Origin: Balneola sp.
Lineage (GTDB): Bacteria; Bacteroidota; Rhodothermia; Balneolales; Balneolaceae
Assembly: GCA_017640785.1 (NCBI GenBank)
Contig: JAEPPZ010000007.1
Coordinates: 62,001-126,000, forward strand
Length of the DNA: 64,000 nucleotides
Direction of reading: 5' to 3'
Both the position numbers and the translations under genes were made by a program. Shown here piece after piece: positions 1-7,329 of this stretch (positions within the stretch are counted from its first letter, which is position 1; each line of letters begins with the position of its first letter). The notes beneath the pieces were generated by a model, which saw only the letters and a list, made by a program, of their open reading frames with translations, was not told where the DNA came from and made no database searches.

Positions 1-297
1 TTTCTCTGTTTTATGGTGCTTTTTATTTGGAGTTCCTATTACCAATATCAAAAAGCGACATATTCCTCAATGAGTTATAAACACCCTATTATACCTCAAA
101 AAGTAACTTTTGTAATCACATTTGTGATTTTTTCAATGGGCTATCTCATTTTTGTACCATTAGAAAATCTGGAATGGTACAGAATTACAATTATGAGCGT
201 GGTTATTGTTGTAATAGGAGTTTACCTTTGGAGACATATGAGTTTTCTTGTAAATCTGTTCAAAAAGCAGATATTGAAAAGACTTTGGACTGAATAA
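1..297 (+). CDS. Partial membrane protein, C-terminal part
   Basis: The reading frame is open from the first base of the window, so the gene probably starts upstream; an ATG at position 13 is the only start visible here and would give 94 residues. Three hydrophobic stretches can be seen (about residues 1-8, 31-48 and 58-75 counted from that ATG), with a basic C-terminal tail rich in Lys and Arg. It ends 28 bases before lgt on the same strand and could be co-transcribed with it. I do not recognise the family and assign no function. Confidence 0.5.
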   Translation, partial: FLCFMVLFIWSSYYQYQKATYSSMSYKHPIIPQKVTFVITFVIFSMGYLIFVPLENLEWYRITIMSVVIVVIGVYLWRHMSFLVNLFKKQILKRLWTE

Positions 298-325
298 CAT
301 TATCTAATAGCACACTATTTTACTT

Positions 326-1192
326 ATGCTTCCTATACATCTTGATCTTGGCTTTACTCAGATCTATTTCTATGAAGGAATATACTTCCTGATCTCCATT
401 GTACTTGGTATATGGTGGGCAAAAGTCCGTGTTGAAAAATACGGCGGGAAAGTGGAAAAATTTGAAGGTTTGGTAGTCTGGTCTATTGTAGGGGCTTTAA
501 TAGGAGCCCGGCTTTCTCATTATGTTTTTTGGCAATCAGATGTGTTCTTCGAAAATCCGGGAGTAATTTTTAGTCCGACCGGAGCGGGAAACAGCATCAC
601 CGGAGGTTTGGTCGGGGGGATGTTCGGCGGCTACTTCTATGTGAAACGCAACAACATGAATTACTGGGAATACTTTTCTCTGGTTTCGCCGGGAGTGTTA
701 TTAGGACAGGCTGTTGGTAGAATAGGATGTTTTCTGAACGGAGATGCTTACGGAACCGCAACAAATTCATTTCTTGGCGTTCAATTCCCCCGCTATGCAA
801 CTACCATCCCTAGCTTTGAAACGGAATACAGGCTTTCAAGTCCGTCATGGGAATCAACTACAGGTTTACCGGGACAGACAGAAACGTTAAGCGCGCCTGT
901 ACATCCCACCCAGCTGTACGAAATGTTTGGTGATTTTGTATTGATATTGATTATTCTTTGGGTGTTTAAAAAGATCTGGGATACGGATAAAAAATCTCCG
1001 CTTATTTTCTTTATTCATACAGGTGGATATTCCTTATTGAGATTTGGGCTGGAATATATCCGTGCGGACAAAGAAGGAGTTACTATGTTTGGAATGAGTA
1101 ATCTGCAAATGGCATTATTGCTTTACGGTTTATTTACTATTGGTTATGCCACAAAATATTATCTCAATAAAAGAGCTAAAAAAGGGACGTAA
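326..1192 (+). CDS. lgt: Prolipoprotein diacylglyceryl transferase
   Basis: Lgt moves the diacylglyceryl group of phosphatidylglycerol onto the lipobox cysteine of prelipoproteins in the inner membrane, the first step of lipoprotein maturation. The family signature GRIGCFLNGDAYG is at residues 131-143, HPTQLYE at 193-199, and the C-terminal Arg/Glu region RFGLEYIRADKEG at 239-251. About seven membrane segments are visible. Residues 155-192 form a loop longer than in the E. coli enzyme. The TAA stop is followed directly by the ATG of the ABC ATPase gene, so the two are probably co-transcribed. Several lipoproteins in this window (M19 peptidase, S41-like protein, tandem lipoproteins) would be its substrates. 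Confidence 0.95.
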   Translation: MLPIHLDLGFTQIYFYEGIYFLISIVLGIWWAKVRVEKYGGKVEKFEGLVVWSIVGALIGARLSHYVFWQSDVFFENPGVIFSPTGAGNSITGGLVGGMFGGYFYVKRNNMNYWEYFSLVSPGVLLGQAVGRIGCFLNGDAYGTATNSFLGVQFPRYATTIPSFETEYRLSSPSWESTTGLPGQTETLSAPVHPTQLYEMFGDFVLILIILWVFKKIWDTDKKSPLIFFIHTGGYSLLRFGLEYIRADKEGVTMFGMSNLQMALLLYGLFTIGYATKYYLNKRAKKGT

Positions 1193-1951
1193 ATGAGTGA
1201 AGCCATTTCAATAAGAGGCCTGATAAAGAGCTATGACGATAACATTGTTCTGAAAGAACTGGATCTTAGCATTCCAAAAGGTTCTATTTTTGGATTGATC
1301 GGACCCAACGGCGCAGGAAAAAGTACGCTGATTGGAGTTCTTACAGGATTGTTGTCTTTTGATGAAGGATACATCACCATAGATGAAATGCGCTTTATAG
1401 ATGAGAACGAAGAAGCAATAAAGAAGGAAATAGCGTCCGTTCTTCAGCCACCATTATTGTTCGAACAGTTTACAAGTATCGAATTCATTGAGTATGTATG
1501 CGAAATTTATGAAATCGAGAAAAAGGGCTTGATCGAAAAAGCTTATTCTTTAATGGATTTTTTTGAGATCAAAGATTTTGCAAAGACAAAGATCCATAAA
1601 CTTTCCTCCGGTAGTCGTAAAAAACTCGCTTTTGTCACGGCTGTTTTAACAGAGCCTGTAGTTTTGTTGCTGGATGAGCCTTTTGAGGCTGTGGATGTAA
1701 TTTCTATTGAAAGAATGAAAACGGTCCTGCGCAAGCTGAAAGATAAAGGCGTAACCGTGATCATAACGAGTCATATTCTGGAAGTTGTTGAAAACCTTTG
1801 TGATGATATTGCAATACTACATCAGGGAAGAATTATAGCCTACCTGGATTCCATTAGTAGAAAAAGCCTGAAAGAACACTCAACACTTCAGGAGATCTTT
1901 TCGGAGTATGTGAAAGTGGAAGGCAAAGACGATATTGTGGATTGGTTGTAG
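1193..1951 (+). CDS. ABC transporter ATP-binding protein
   Basis: A single ABC nucleotide-binding domain of 252 residues. Walker A GPNGAGKST is at 37-45, a Q-loop Gln near 85, the signature LSSGS at 137-141, Walker B VVLLLDEP at 156-163 and the H-loop His at 194. The pattern is that of ABC-2 type exporters (CcmA/NatA-like). The ATG follows the lgt stop codon with no gap. No partner permease is adjacent: the next gene encodes a four-helix protein unlike an ABC-2 permease. Substrate is unknown. The gap after this gene is filled by a heptanucleotide repeat. Confidence 0.9.
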   Translation: MSEAISIRGLIKSYDDNIVLKELDLSIPKGSIFGLIGPNGAGKSTLIGVLTGLLSFDEGYITIDEMRFIDENEEAIKKEIASVLQPPLLFEQFTSIEFIEYVCEIYEIEKKGLIEKAYSLMDFFEIKDFAKTKIHKLSSGSRKKLAFVTAVLTEPVVLLLDEPFEAVDVISIERMKTVLRKLKDKGVTVIITSHILEVVENLCDDIAILHQGRIIAYLDSISRKSLKEHSTLQEIFSEYVKVEGKDDIVDWL

Positions 1952-1958
1952 AGTATAG

Positions 1959-2007
1959 TAAGAGATAAGACCTAAGATGTAAGATTTGAGACATAAGATT
2001 TAAGAAT
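1959..2007 (+). repeat. Heptanucleotide-periodic repeat, consensus TAAGANN
   Basis: Seven consecutive 7-base units, six of which begin TAAGA and one TGAGA, fill most of the gap between the ABC ATPase gene and the next gene. The last unit ends on the base before the ATG at 2008. A related array in reverse orientation lies at 18066-18093. Confidence 0.85.
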
Positions 2008-2472
2008 ATGAATCGAGACCGAATTTTAGCGATGATGTTGTTTTCTATTTCTGCTTCTATAGTGTGGATTGTATTTTTAATTATAGCAGAAGGAACACTC
2101 AGATTTAACTTATACACTATTGGAGGTTTTGGTGCAGCAGTCGCAGCAGCATGTATAAATTCATTTTGGTTCGCGACAAAGATTATTGAGAAGAAGGTAC
2201 TTTACGCAGCGTTTTGGGGTTTCATTATAACTTTACTAAGCTTTTTATTAGGATCAGTTTTATTTGGTATCGGATTTGCAATACATGATCACTTTTTCGG
2301 GCCTCACGAAATATTCACAATTGAAACGATAGCGGACATCTTTCGATATATGCTGGGTGCATTTATGATATCGGTAACATTAATGAGTCCAGGGTTTTTA
2401 ATGGGAGCGGGAACTGGTGTAATATATCTTAAATTGATTCAAAGGAAAGAGATTGGTTTTCTTAATACTTAA
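2008..2472 (+). CDS. Hypothetical four-helix membrane protein
   Basis: A 154-residue protein with four likely membrane helices at about 6-27, 36-52, 66-92 and 112-140. A short loop between helices 3 and 4 carries His and Phe (HDHFFGPHE). There is no recognisable catalytic motif or known family. The ATG directly follows a heptamer array that occupies the place of a ribosome-binding site, and the last three residues (Leu-Asn-Thr) plus the stop codon fall in a second heptamer array at 2463-2490. I assign no function; it does not look like the permease partner of the upstream ATPase. Confidence 0.6.
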   Translation: MNRDRILAMMLFSISASIVWIVFLIIAEGTLRFNLYTIGGFGAAVAAACINSFWFATKIIEKKVLYAAFWGFIITLLSFLLGSVLFGIGFAIHDHFFGPHEIFTIETIADIFRYMLGAFMISVTLMSPGFLMGAGTGVIYLKLIQRKEIGFLNT

Positions 2473-2490
2473 ATCATAAGACGTAGGAAT
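2463..2490 (+). repeat. Short heptanucleotide-periodic repeat over a stop codon
   Basis: Four degenerate 7-base units (taatact, taaatca, taagacg, taggaat) run through the last codons and TAA stop of the preceding gene. They belong by pattern to the same class as the array at 1959-2007. Confidence 0.55.
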
Positions 2491-2495
2491 TGGCC

Positions 2496-2523
2496 TAGTT
2501 CCGCACGCTCTGCGTCGGAACTA
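2496..2523. repeat. Intergenic hairpin
   Basis: Arms TAGTTCCG and CGGAACTA (8 bp, perfect) enclose an inner ACGC/GCGT stem with a three-base loop. There is no T-tract, so it is not a classical intrinsic terminator. It lies in the gap before the MscS gene. Confidence 0.6.
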
Positions 2524-2547
2524 AGACGACAACAGATTTAAACAACT

Positions 2548-3390
2548 ATGCAAACATTCCAAGACAGTTTTTCTCAATTTTTTGAGCGGGCGCTAAACTC
2601 CGCCCCGACCATTATCAGTGGAATAATTGTGCTGATAATTTTTATAGGATTTGGTTTGCTCGCCAGTCGCGGATTAAAAAGGTTGTTGGGAGCCCGAGCT
2701 ACATCCACCAAAAAACTTCGTCTTGTTATGAGGCTTACCCGATGGGGGTTTTACCTGATCGGAGCAGTTATTGCATTGCACATTATGGGATTAACCAAGG
2801 CGGCATCAGGAGTATTGGCAGCTGGTGGGGTTCTGACAGTTGTGCTTGGTTTTGCTTTCCGGGAGATCGGAGAAAACCTGCTTGCCGGGCTATTCATGTC
2901 TTTCAGCCGTTCTTTTGATGTTGGAGACCTGATAGAAAGCAATGGGATTCAAGGAATTGTAAAACAGATCAATATCAGAGATGTGCATGTGCGTACGGGC
3001 GACGGGATTGATATTTTTATCCCTAGTGCGATCATTTTTAAGAACCCGTTGAATAATTATACAAGAGATGGGCTTCGCCGAACCAGCTTCAACATTGGAA
3101 TTGATTATGGAAATGAACCTAAAAAGGCGCTCGAATATTTGATGGAAGCAGTTAAATCAACCGAAGGTGTGCTTGAAGATCCGGCTCCGGCTGTAATCTT
3201 ATCTAATTTCTCTGATAATTATATTCAAATAGAAGTTCAGTTCTGGATCAATACCTTTTTAAAGAACAGTGATCTGCAGCAGATTAAAACCAAAGTGATG
3301 GATGCCAGTCATGCCACGCTTAGAAAAAACGGTTTTACATTCAGTTCGGAAGTAAGCACGGCGATAGAAATGCTGGAGAAAGAATCTTAG
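2548..3390 (+). CDS. Small-conductance mechanosensitive channel (MscS family)
   Basis: A 280-residue inner-membrane channel of the size and layout of E. coli MscS (286 residues), which opens on hypo-osmotic shock and releases solutes. Three membrane segments lie near 20-40, 62-81 and 86-118. The Ala/Gly-rich pore helix (AAGGVLTVVLGFAF, about 91-104, continuing to NLLAGLFM) leads into the beta domain with FDVGDLIE near 123-130 and the conserved NxxIxxxP-type region DIFIPSAIIFKNPLNNYT. A second MscS homologue is at 48283-49230 on the other strand. Confidence 0.93.
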   Translation: MQTFQDSFSQFFERALNSAPTIISGIIVLIIFIGFGLLASRGLKRLLGARATSTKKLRLVMRLTRWGFYLIGAVIALHIMGLTKAASGVLAAGGVLTVVLGFAFREIGENLLAGLFMSFSRSFDVGDLIESNGIQGIVKQINIRDVHVRTGDGIDIFIPSAIIFKNPLNNYTRDGLRRTSFNIGIDYGNEPKKALEYLMEAVKSTEGVLEDPAPAVILSNFSDNYIQIEVQFWINTFLKNSDLQQIKTKVMDASHATLRKNGFTFSSEVSTAIEMLEKES

Positions 3391-3435
3391 CGAAAAAAAT
3401 GTTTTATTAAAGGAAATCAAACCTTGGAGAATAAG

Positions 3436-4116
3436 ATGAAAAAAGTAACAGGATTTATTTTAGCGGTATTTTTAACAACGTCATTTACTCTTTCTCAAAA
3501 TGTAGCAGACGGGAGCAAACCACAGGGAGAAAACCTGAAAGTACCCGATGGTTGGGAATGGAGGTTCGATAAATCTGGTGCCGATGTGAGTGTTGGTTCA
3601 GATTCAGAATCTGCAGATGTGTTTTTTGTAAATATGACTCCGGGTTGGCATATAACCACGGGCCCGGCAGGTATCTACTATCATGTTGATAACAAAGCAG
3701 AGGGAGATTTTACATTGGATTCCAAGATCTATCTTTTTGACACAAAGGGCAGAAACAGAGAAGCCTTCGGATTATTTATTGGTGGTCAGGATCTCAAATC
3801 AGATGATCAAAGCTATGTCTATTTTCTTTTGAGGAACACAGGAGAATTTCTGATCAAGAAAAGAACAGGTTCTGAGACTTCAACCATAAAAGGATGGACA
3901 AAAACCGATGCAATGACCATGTTTACAGAAGAAACAGAATCTACAGCCGAGAATGATTTTCAGGTAAAAGTGGCCGGTGATGAGATTGTATTTTCTTTAA
4001 ACGGAGAGGTTTTAAGCAGTATGGAAAAAGGAGATCTGAATACAGATGGACATTATGGATTCAGAGTGAATCATAGTATAAATCTGCATATTTCCAGTTT
4101 AAAATTGTCGGAGTAG
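3436..4116 (+). CDS. Secreted protein, possible jelly-roll domain
   Basis: Encodes 226 residues with a clear signal peptide (MKKVTGFILAVFLTTSFTLS, followed by a polar QNVADG region). The ATG at 3436 is preferred over a TTG 12 bases upstream because a GGAG at 3426-3429 is correctly spaced for it and the product then starts with the signal peptide. The mature part is beta-rich, with segments resembling the laminin-G/concanavalin-like fold of DUF1080-type proteins (FTLDSKIYLFDTKG, YVYFLLRNTGEFLIKKR, HYGFRVNHSINLHISSLKL). That fold call is inference; no active site can be recognised. It is likely periplasmic or exported. Confidence 0.6.
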   Translation: MKKVTGFILAVFLTTSFTLSQNVADGSKPQGENLKVPDGWEWRFDKSGADVSVGSDSESADVFFVNMTPGWHITTGPAGIYYHVDNKAEGDFTLDSKIYLFDTKGRNREAFGLFIGGQDLKSDDQSYVYFLLRNTGEFLIKKRTGSETSTIKGWTKTDAMTMFTEETESTAENDFQVKVAGDEIVFSLNGEVLSSMEKGDLNTDGHYGFRVNHSINLHISSLKLSE

Positions 4117-4274
4117 CCACAATTTTTTGAGCGGTATACGTAGATCATAGGATCGAGTCAGAAAAGTCACTTATACTCTTCGTGATTCAACTTCATTGTG
4201 TTGATTATTAACAAATGAACACAAAGAAGTGCTATATACAGATCGAGTTTTAAACCAAACTGGATATTTGTCTG

Positions 4275-4628
4275 CTAAACACCCAGTTCACTTTTGATAG
4301 CATCCAGCTTTTCTTGTTCAGCTTTAGAAATAGTGCCATCGCAAGCTGCAATTGCTTCCAGCAAACTATAAGTAAGCCTCTTTCCGTCATCAGAAAAACT
4401 TCTGTTAATATGGTCAACAGCTTCATTGGCCATTTGTTTAACCTCGTCTGTTCCCATTGCAGAAATCTGAGACATGGTTTTTTGGAATGTCTCCATATCA
4501 TATTTCATATTGGAAAGAATTCTCTTTACGGCTTCTTGTTCTTTATAAGAAATGCTTCCGTCGGAACTTTCGATCCAGAAAATAAGGGTATCAATTGATG
4601 TTTCGTCAGTAAGGGCGTAAGTACTCAT
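4275..4628 (-). CDS. TerB-like helical protein
   Basis: Encodes 117 residues from the ATG at 4628, which lies 8 bases after the stop of the GAF gene; a longer frame would overlap that gene. Two internal motifs SSDGSISYKEQEAV and ACDGTISKAEQEKL resemble the paired acidic helix-loop segments of the TerB family. TerB proteins are associated with tellurite resistance and stress systems, but isolated TerB-like domains are widespread and no other ter gene is present, so tellurite resistance should not be inferred. Probably cytoplasmic and co-transcribed with the GAF gene. Confidence 0.6.
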   Translation of the reverse strand: MSTYALTDETSIDTLIFWIESSDGSISYKEQEAVKRILSNMKYDMETFQKTMSQISAMGTDEVKQMANEAVDHINRSFSDDGKRLTYSLLEAIAACDGTISKAEQEKLDAIKSELGV

Positions 4629-4636
4629 AGTATTAT

Positions 4637-5113
4637 TTAGAATTCGTTTGACAGTAACGTACAAATTTTTTCAAGAAGTTCCTTTTTCTCTTTTGAAATG
4701 GAATTCTTTGTATTGGAATCAATATCTATTTGTGCAACAAAACGGTCGTTCTTCATGATTGGAACAACAATTTCAGACTGAACGTGATTGCTGCAAGAGA
4801 TATAGTTTTCTTCTTCACTTACATCCTGAGATACAAAAGTTTGATGACTGACGGCTACTTGCCCACAAATTCCTTTTCCATAGGGGATGGTAGTGTGGTC
4901 GGTAGGTTCACCCACAAAAGGACCCAACTTTAGCTGATTTTCAACATCAGGGTCTGCTATATAAAAGCCAACCCAGTCAAAATGTTCAACATTATCCTGA
5001 AGAAGTTCACAAATGCCAAAAAGCTTTTCATCCAGTGAAATTTCTTTTGAGAGTACATCCTCAACTAAGGGAAGTACTGTTTCTTCGAGTGATATTGATT
5101 CTGTTATAGTCAT
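4637..5113 (-). CDS. msrC: GAF-domain protein, likely free methionine-(R)-sulfoxide reductase
   Basis: A 158-residue single GAF domain, the size of the fRMsr family that reduces free L-methionine-(R)-sulfoxide. The family core is visible: LKLGPFVGEP near 61-70, GKGICGQVA at 79-87 and SEIVVPI near 113-119. Cys83 and Cys107 are 24 residues apart, the same spacing as Cys94 and Cys118 of the E. coli enzyme, the latter being the catalytic cysteine. The third E. coli cysteine (Cys84) has no counterpart. First gene of a probable two-gene minus-strand operon with the TerB-like gene. Role: repair of oxidised methionine. Confidence 0.75.
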   Translation of the reverse strand: MTITESISLEETVLPLVEDVLSKEISLDEKLFGICELLQDNVEHFDWVGFYIADPDVENQLKLGPFVGEPTDHTTIPYGKGICGQVAVSHQTFVSQDVSEEENYISCSNHVQSEIVVPIMKNDRFVAQIDIDSNTKNSISKEKKELLEKICTLLSNEF

Positions 5114-5229
5114 TTAATTTCTGTTGCAAAGAAGATATAAGATTGTGTGTGATAATAAAGTTAAGCTTTGATAAAAGCATTCCCGAAATACTAAAAATTT
5201 GGTAAAAAGGTGCGTATCTTTAGTGACTT

Positions 5230-5904
5230 ATGGAAGAATTTTTTAAAGATATTATACCTTTCTCGACCCAGGTAATGGGAGCCGGAGCTTTACTAGTAGC
5301 AAGCTTTACTTCATTATTTTCAGTAGTTAACCCGCTCACAGCTATGCCAATATTTCTTTCTTTAACAGAGGGAAATACCGAAAAAGAAACAGCCCGAACG
5401 GCGCGCAAGGCAAGTATTTACATGTTTTTTGTGCTAATCACATTTCTATTAATTGGGACATATATACTTAGCTTTTTCGGAATATCGTTGCCCGGAATCA
5501 GAATTGCAGGTGGTATAATCATTATGAGAGCAGGTTTTTCAATGATGAACCCTGAAAAAACAGGACGCAAACTTTCCAAAGAAGATCAAGAGGCCGCGAT
5601 GGATAAAGACGATGTGAGTTTTAGTCCATTGGCTATGCCCTTGCTTTCAGGGCCGGGTAGTATTGCAGTTGTAATCGGTTTTGGTTCGCAAGCCACGGGT
5701 GTTTTTGATTATATAGTAACAGGAGTGGCGGTTTTGTTAACTGCATTTCTTGCGTGGGCTATTTTAAGAGTAGCGCCTTGGTTAAACAAACTGATCGGAA
5801 AAACAGGAATGACTGTAATAACTCGCTTGATGGGATTTATAGCATTGGCAATTGGAGTTCAGTTCATTATTAATGGAATTGGAAAGTTCTTTGGAATCGG
5901 ATAA
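5230..5904 (+). CDS. MarC family integral membrane protein
   Basis: A 224-residue protein with six predicted membrane helices. The paired family motifs are present: VVNPLTAMPIFLSLT near residues 35-49 and AMPLLSGPGSIAVVIGF in the second half. MarC/UPF0056 proteins have no firmly established function; the historic link of marC to multiple antibiotic resistance in E. coli was not upheld, so no resistance role is claimed. The TAA stop overlaps the ATG of the next gene by one base (TAATG), which indicates translational coupling with the DinB-superfamily gene. Confidence 0.85.
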   Translation: MEEFFKDIIPFSTQVMGAGALLVASFTSLFSVVNPLTAMPIFLSLTEGNTEKETARTARKASIYMFFVLITFLLIGTYILSFFGISLPGIRIAGGIIIMRAGFSMMNPEKTGRKLSKEDQEAAMDKDDVSFSPLAMPLLSGPGSIAVVIGFGSQATGVFDYIVTGVAVLLTAFLAWAILRVAPWLNKLIGKTGMTVITRLMGFIALAIGVQFIINGIGKFFGIG

Positions 5905-6347
5905 TGAATTTCGAACAACAAATAGCATATAATTCATGGGCAAATCAGTTGATCGCAGATGCTATTGGTGAGTCAACTGAAACCAGAACGGATACTAACT
6001 TGTTGAGACAATTCGGACATCTTCTTCATGTTGAAAAGGAATGGTACAACCGGGTAATGAAAGTGAATGAAGACACAGAAATTTGGCCGACTCTCAGTTA
6101 TGAGGAATGTGTAGATTTAATGTCAAAGGGCTCAGTTGTTGATTTCTCGGAGTTTCTTTCAATATTGGAGGAAATTTGTTCATATAAGAATTCAAAAGGA
6201 GTCGAGCAGAAAACTAAAGTATCAGAAATACTACAGCACGTGATCATTCATGGGCAACATCATCGGGCACAAATTGCATTATTGTTAAGACAAAAAGGAG
6301 TAACCCCTCCGGGAACAGATTTTATATATTTCACTCGTCAGTCTTAA
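5904..6347 (+). CDS. DinB superfamily (YfiT-like) putative metal-dependent protein
   Basis: A 147-residue four-helix-bundle protein of the DinB/YfiT superfamily (unrelated to DNA polymerase IV). The three metal-ligand histidines expected for the family are visible as HLLHVEKEW near residues 38-46 and HGQHHRAQ near 113-120. Members include thiol-dependent transferases (bacillithiol or mycothiol type) and DNA-damage-inducible proteins of unknown function. The ATG overlaps the marC stop by one base, so the two are probably co-expressed. The 3' end overlaps the convergent lipid-kinase gene by 17 bases. Confidence 0.75.
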   Translation: MNFEQQIAYNSWANQLIADAIGESTETRTDTNLLRQFGHLLHVEKEWYNRVMKVNEDTEIWPTLSYEECVDLMSKGSVVDFSEFLSILEEICSYKNSKGVEQKTKVSEILQHVIIHGQHHRAQIALLLRQKGVTPPGTDFIYFTRQS

Positions 6348-7218
6348 TTCCGAGTACATTTAGGCACTCACTTTTTAATTTTATCTCATAGTCAGAACTT
6401 GATTCCCCTATCTCTCCGTCTAAATGAATGAAATGTGAATCTGCAATCTTTAAAGAAACTTCTTTAAAAGTAATTACCTCACTAAAAGTATGTGGGATCG
6501 CTCTACCCAAACTCAGAAGTATAAAAGCCAGACCGAGTTTTAGTCGATTATAAGCAGGTACAATCACCAGTTCTAAAAGTCTGTCAGAATTTATCGAATT
6601 AGGAGAGATCAGATATTTACCTCCCTCTACCGCTCCGTTCGCAACTGCGATCAACCAAACTTTGCGATCAAAATGTGATCCGTCGATTGTTCCGGAAACA
6701 ACAAGAGGTTTGGCGTTCAGAAAAGCCTTTAATCCTGCAAAAGTATATTTCACGCTTCCTTTCAGCGATTTGAAAACTGACGCATAATAATTGGTCAATC
6801 CATCGAAGCCTATACCCGCGGTATTAATAAAGATCTGATCATTAATGACAGGCACATCAACGGAGACCACTTGTTGCTTAAGAATTACATCCAGATAATA
6901 TTCTACAGGTTGGTTTGTCTTTAGCCCGATTGATTTTGCAAAATCATTACCGCTACCCACAGGAATCAATCCCATTAAAGTATTCGAACAATGAACTCCT
7001 CTGGCAATGCTCTGAGCGGTTCCGTCTCCGCCGCAGGCAATTACAATAGAAGAGTCTTGTGCTGAAAGTGAAGCTTCTTTTAAAAGCTGGTTGGGCGAAG
7101 AAATGTATTTGATCTTACAATTGGAAAGCTTTTTATAGATTAGGTTTTCCGAAGACCGAATATATTCCTCAGCTCTTGAGGAGTTAGATTTACAATTAAC
7201 GATTAGTGTGTATGTCAC
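6331..7218 (-). CDS. Diacylglycerol/lipid kinase family protein (YegS/DgkB-like)
   Basis: A 295-residue protein with the DAGK catalytic fold. The nucleotide-binding GGDGT is at 63-67, PVGSGNDFA follows at 86-94, and the C-terminal FIHLDGE motif is near 268-274. Family members phosphorylate diacylglycerol or related lipids at the inner face of the membrane. The start is GTG at 7218: a stop codon lies immediately upstream in frame and no earlier ATG is available. It is transcribed convergently with the preceding gene. The lipid substrate cannot be read from the sequence. Confidence 0.85.
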   Translation of the reverse strand: MTYTLIVNCKSNSSRAEEYIRSSENLIYKKLSNCKIKYISSPNQLLKEASLSAQDSSIVIACGGDGTAQSIARGVHCSNTLMGLIPVGSGNDFAKSIGLKTNQPVEYYLDVILKQQVVSVDVPVINDQIFINTAGIGFDGLTNYYASVFKSLKGSVKYTFAGLKAFLNAKPLVVSGTIDGSHFDRKVWLIAVANGAVEGGKYLISPNSINSDRLLELVIVPAYNRLKLGLAFILLSLGRAIPHTFSEVITFKEVSLKIADSHFIHLDGEIGESSSDYEIKLKSECLNVLGIKTDE

Positions 7219-7329
7219 TTAAAATGCCGTTCTTTTGAGTGCTGATTCAGTGAATATAATCTTTAATAACATTATTGCGATTTCTAAGTTAACTTCACGT
7301 CCTCAATATTTAAACAAACTCATAGCACT

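Noticed and set aside
1193-2472. ABC ATPase plus the following membrane gene as one transporter
   Set aside because: The membrane protein has four helices and no ABC-2 permease features, and a repeat array separates the genes.
4275-4628. Tellurite resistance from the TerB-like protein
   Set aside because: Only one TerB-like domain is present with no other ter genes; single domains are common and of unknown role.
5230-5904. Multiple antibiotic resistance from the MarC name
   Set aside because: The MarC family name is historical and the resistance link was not upheld.
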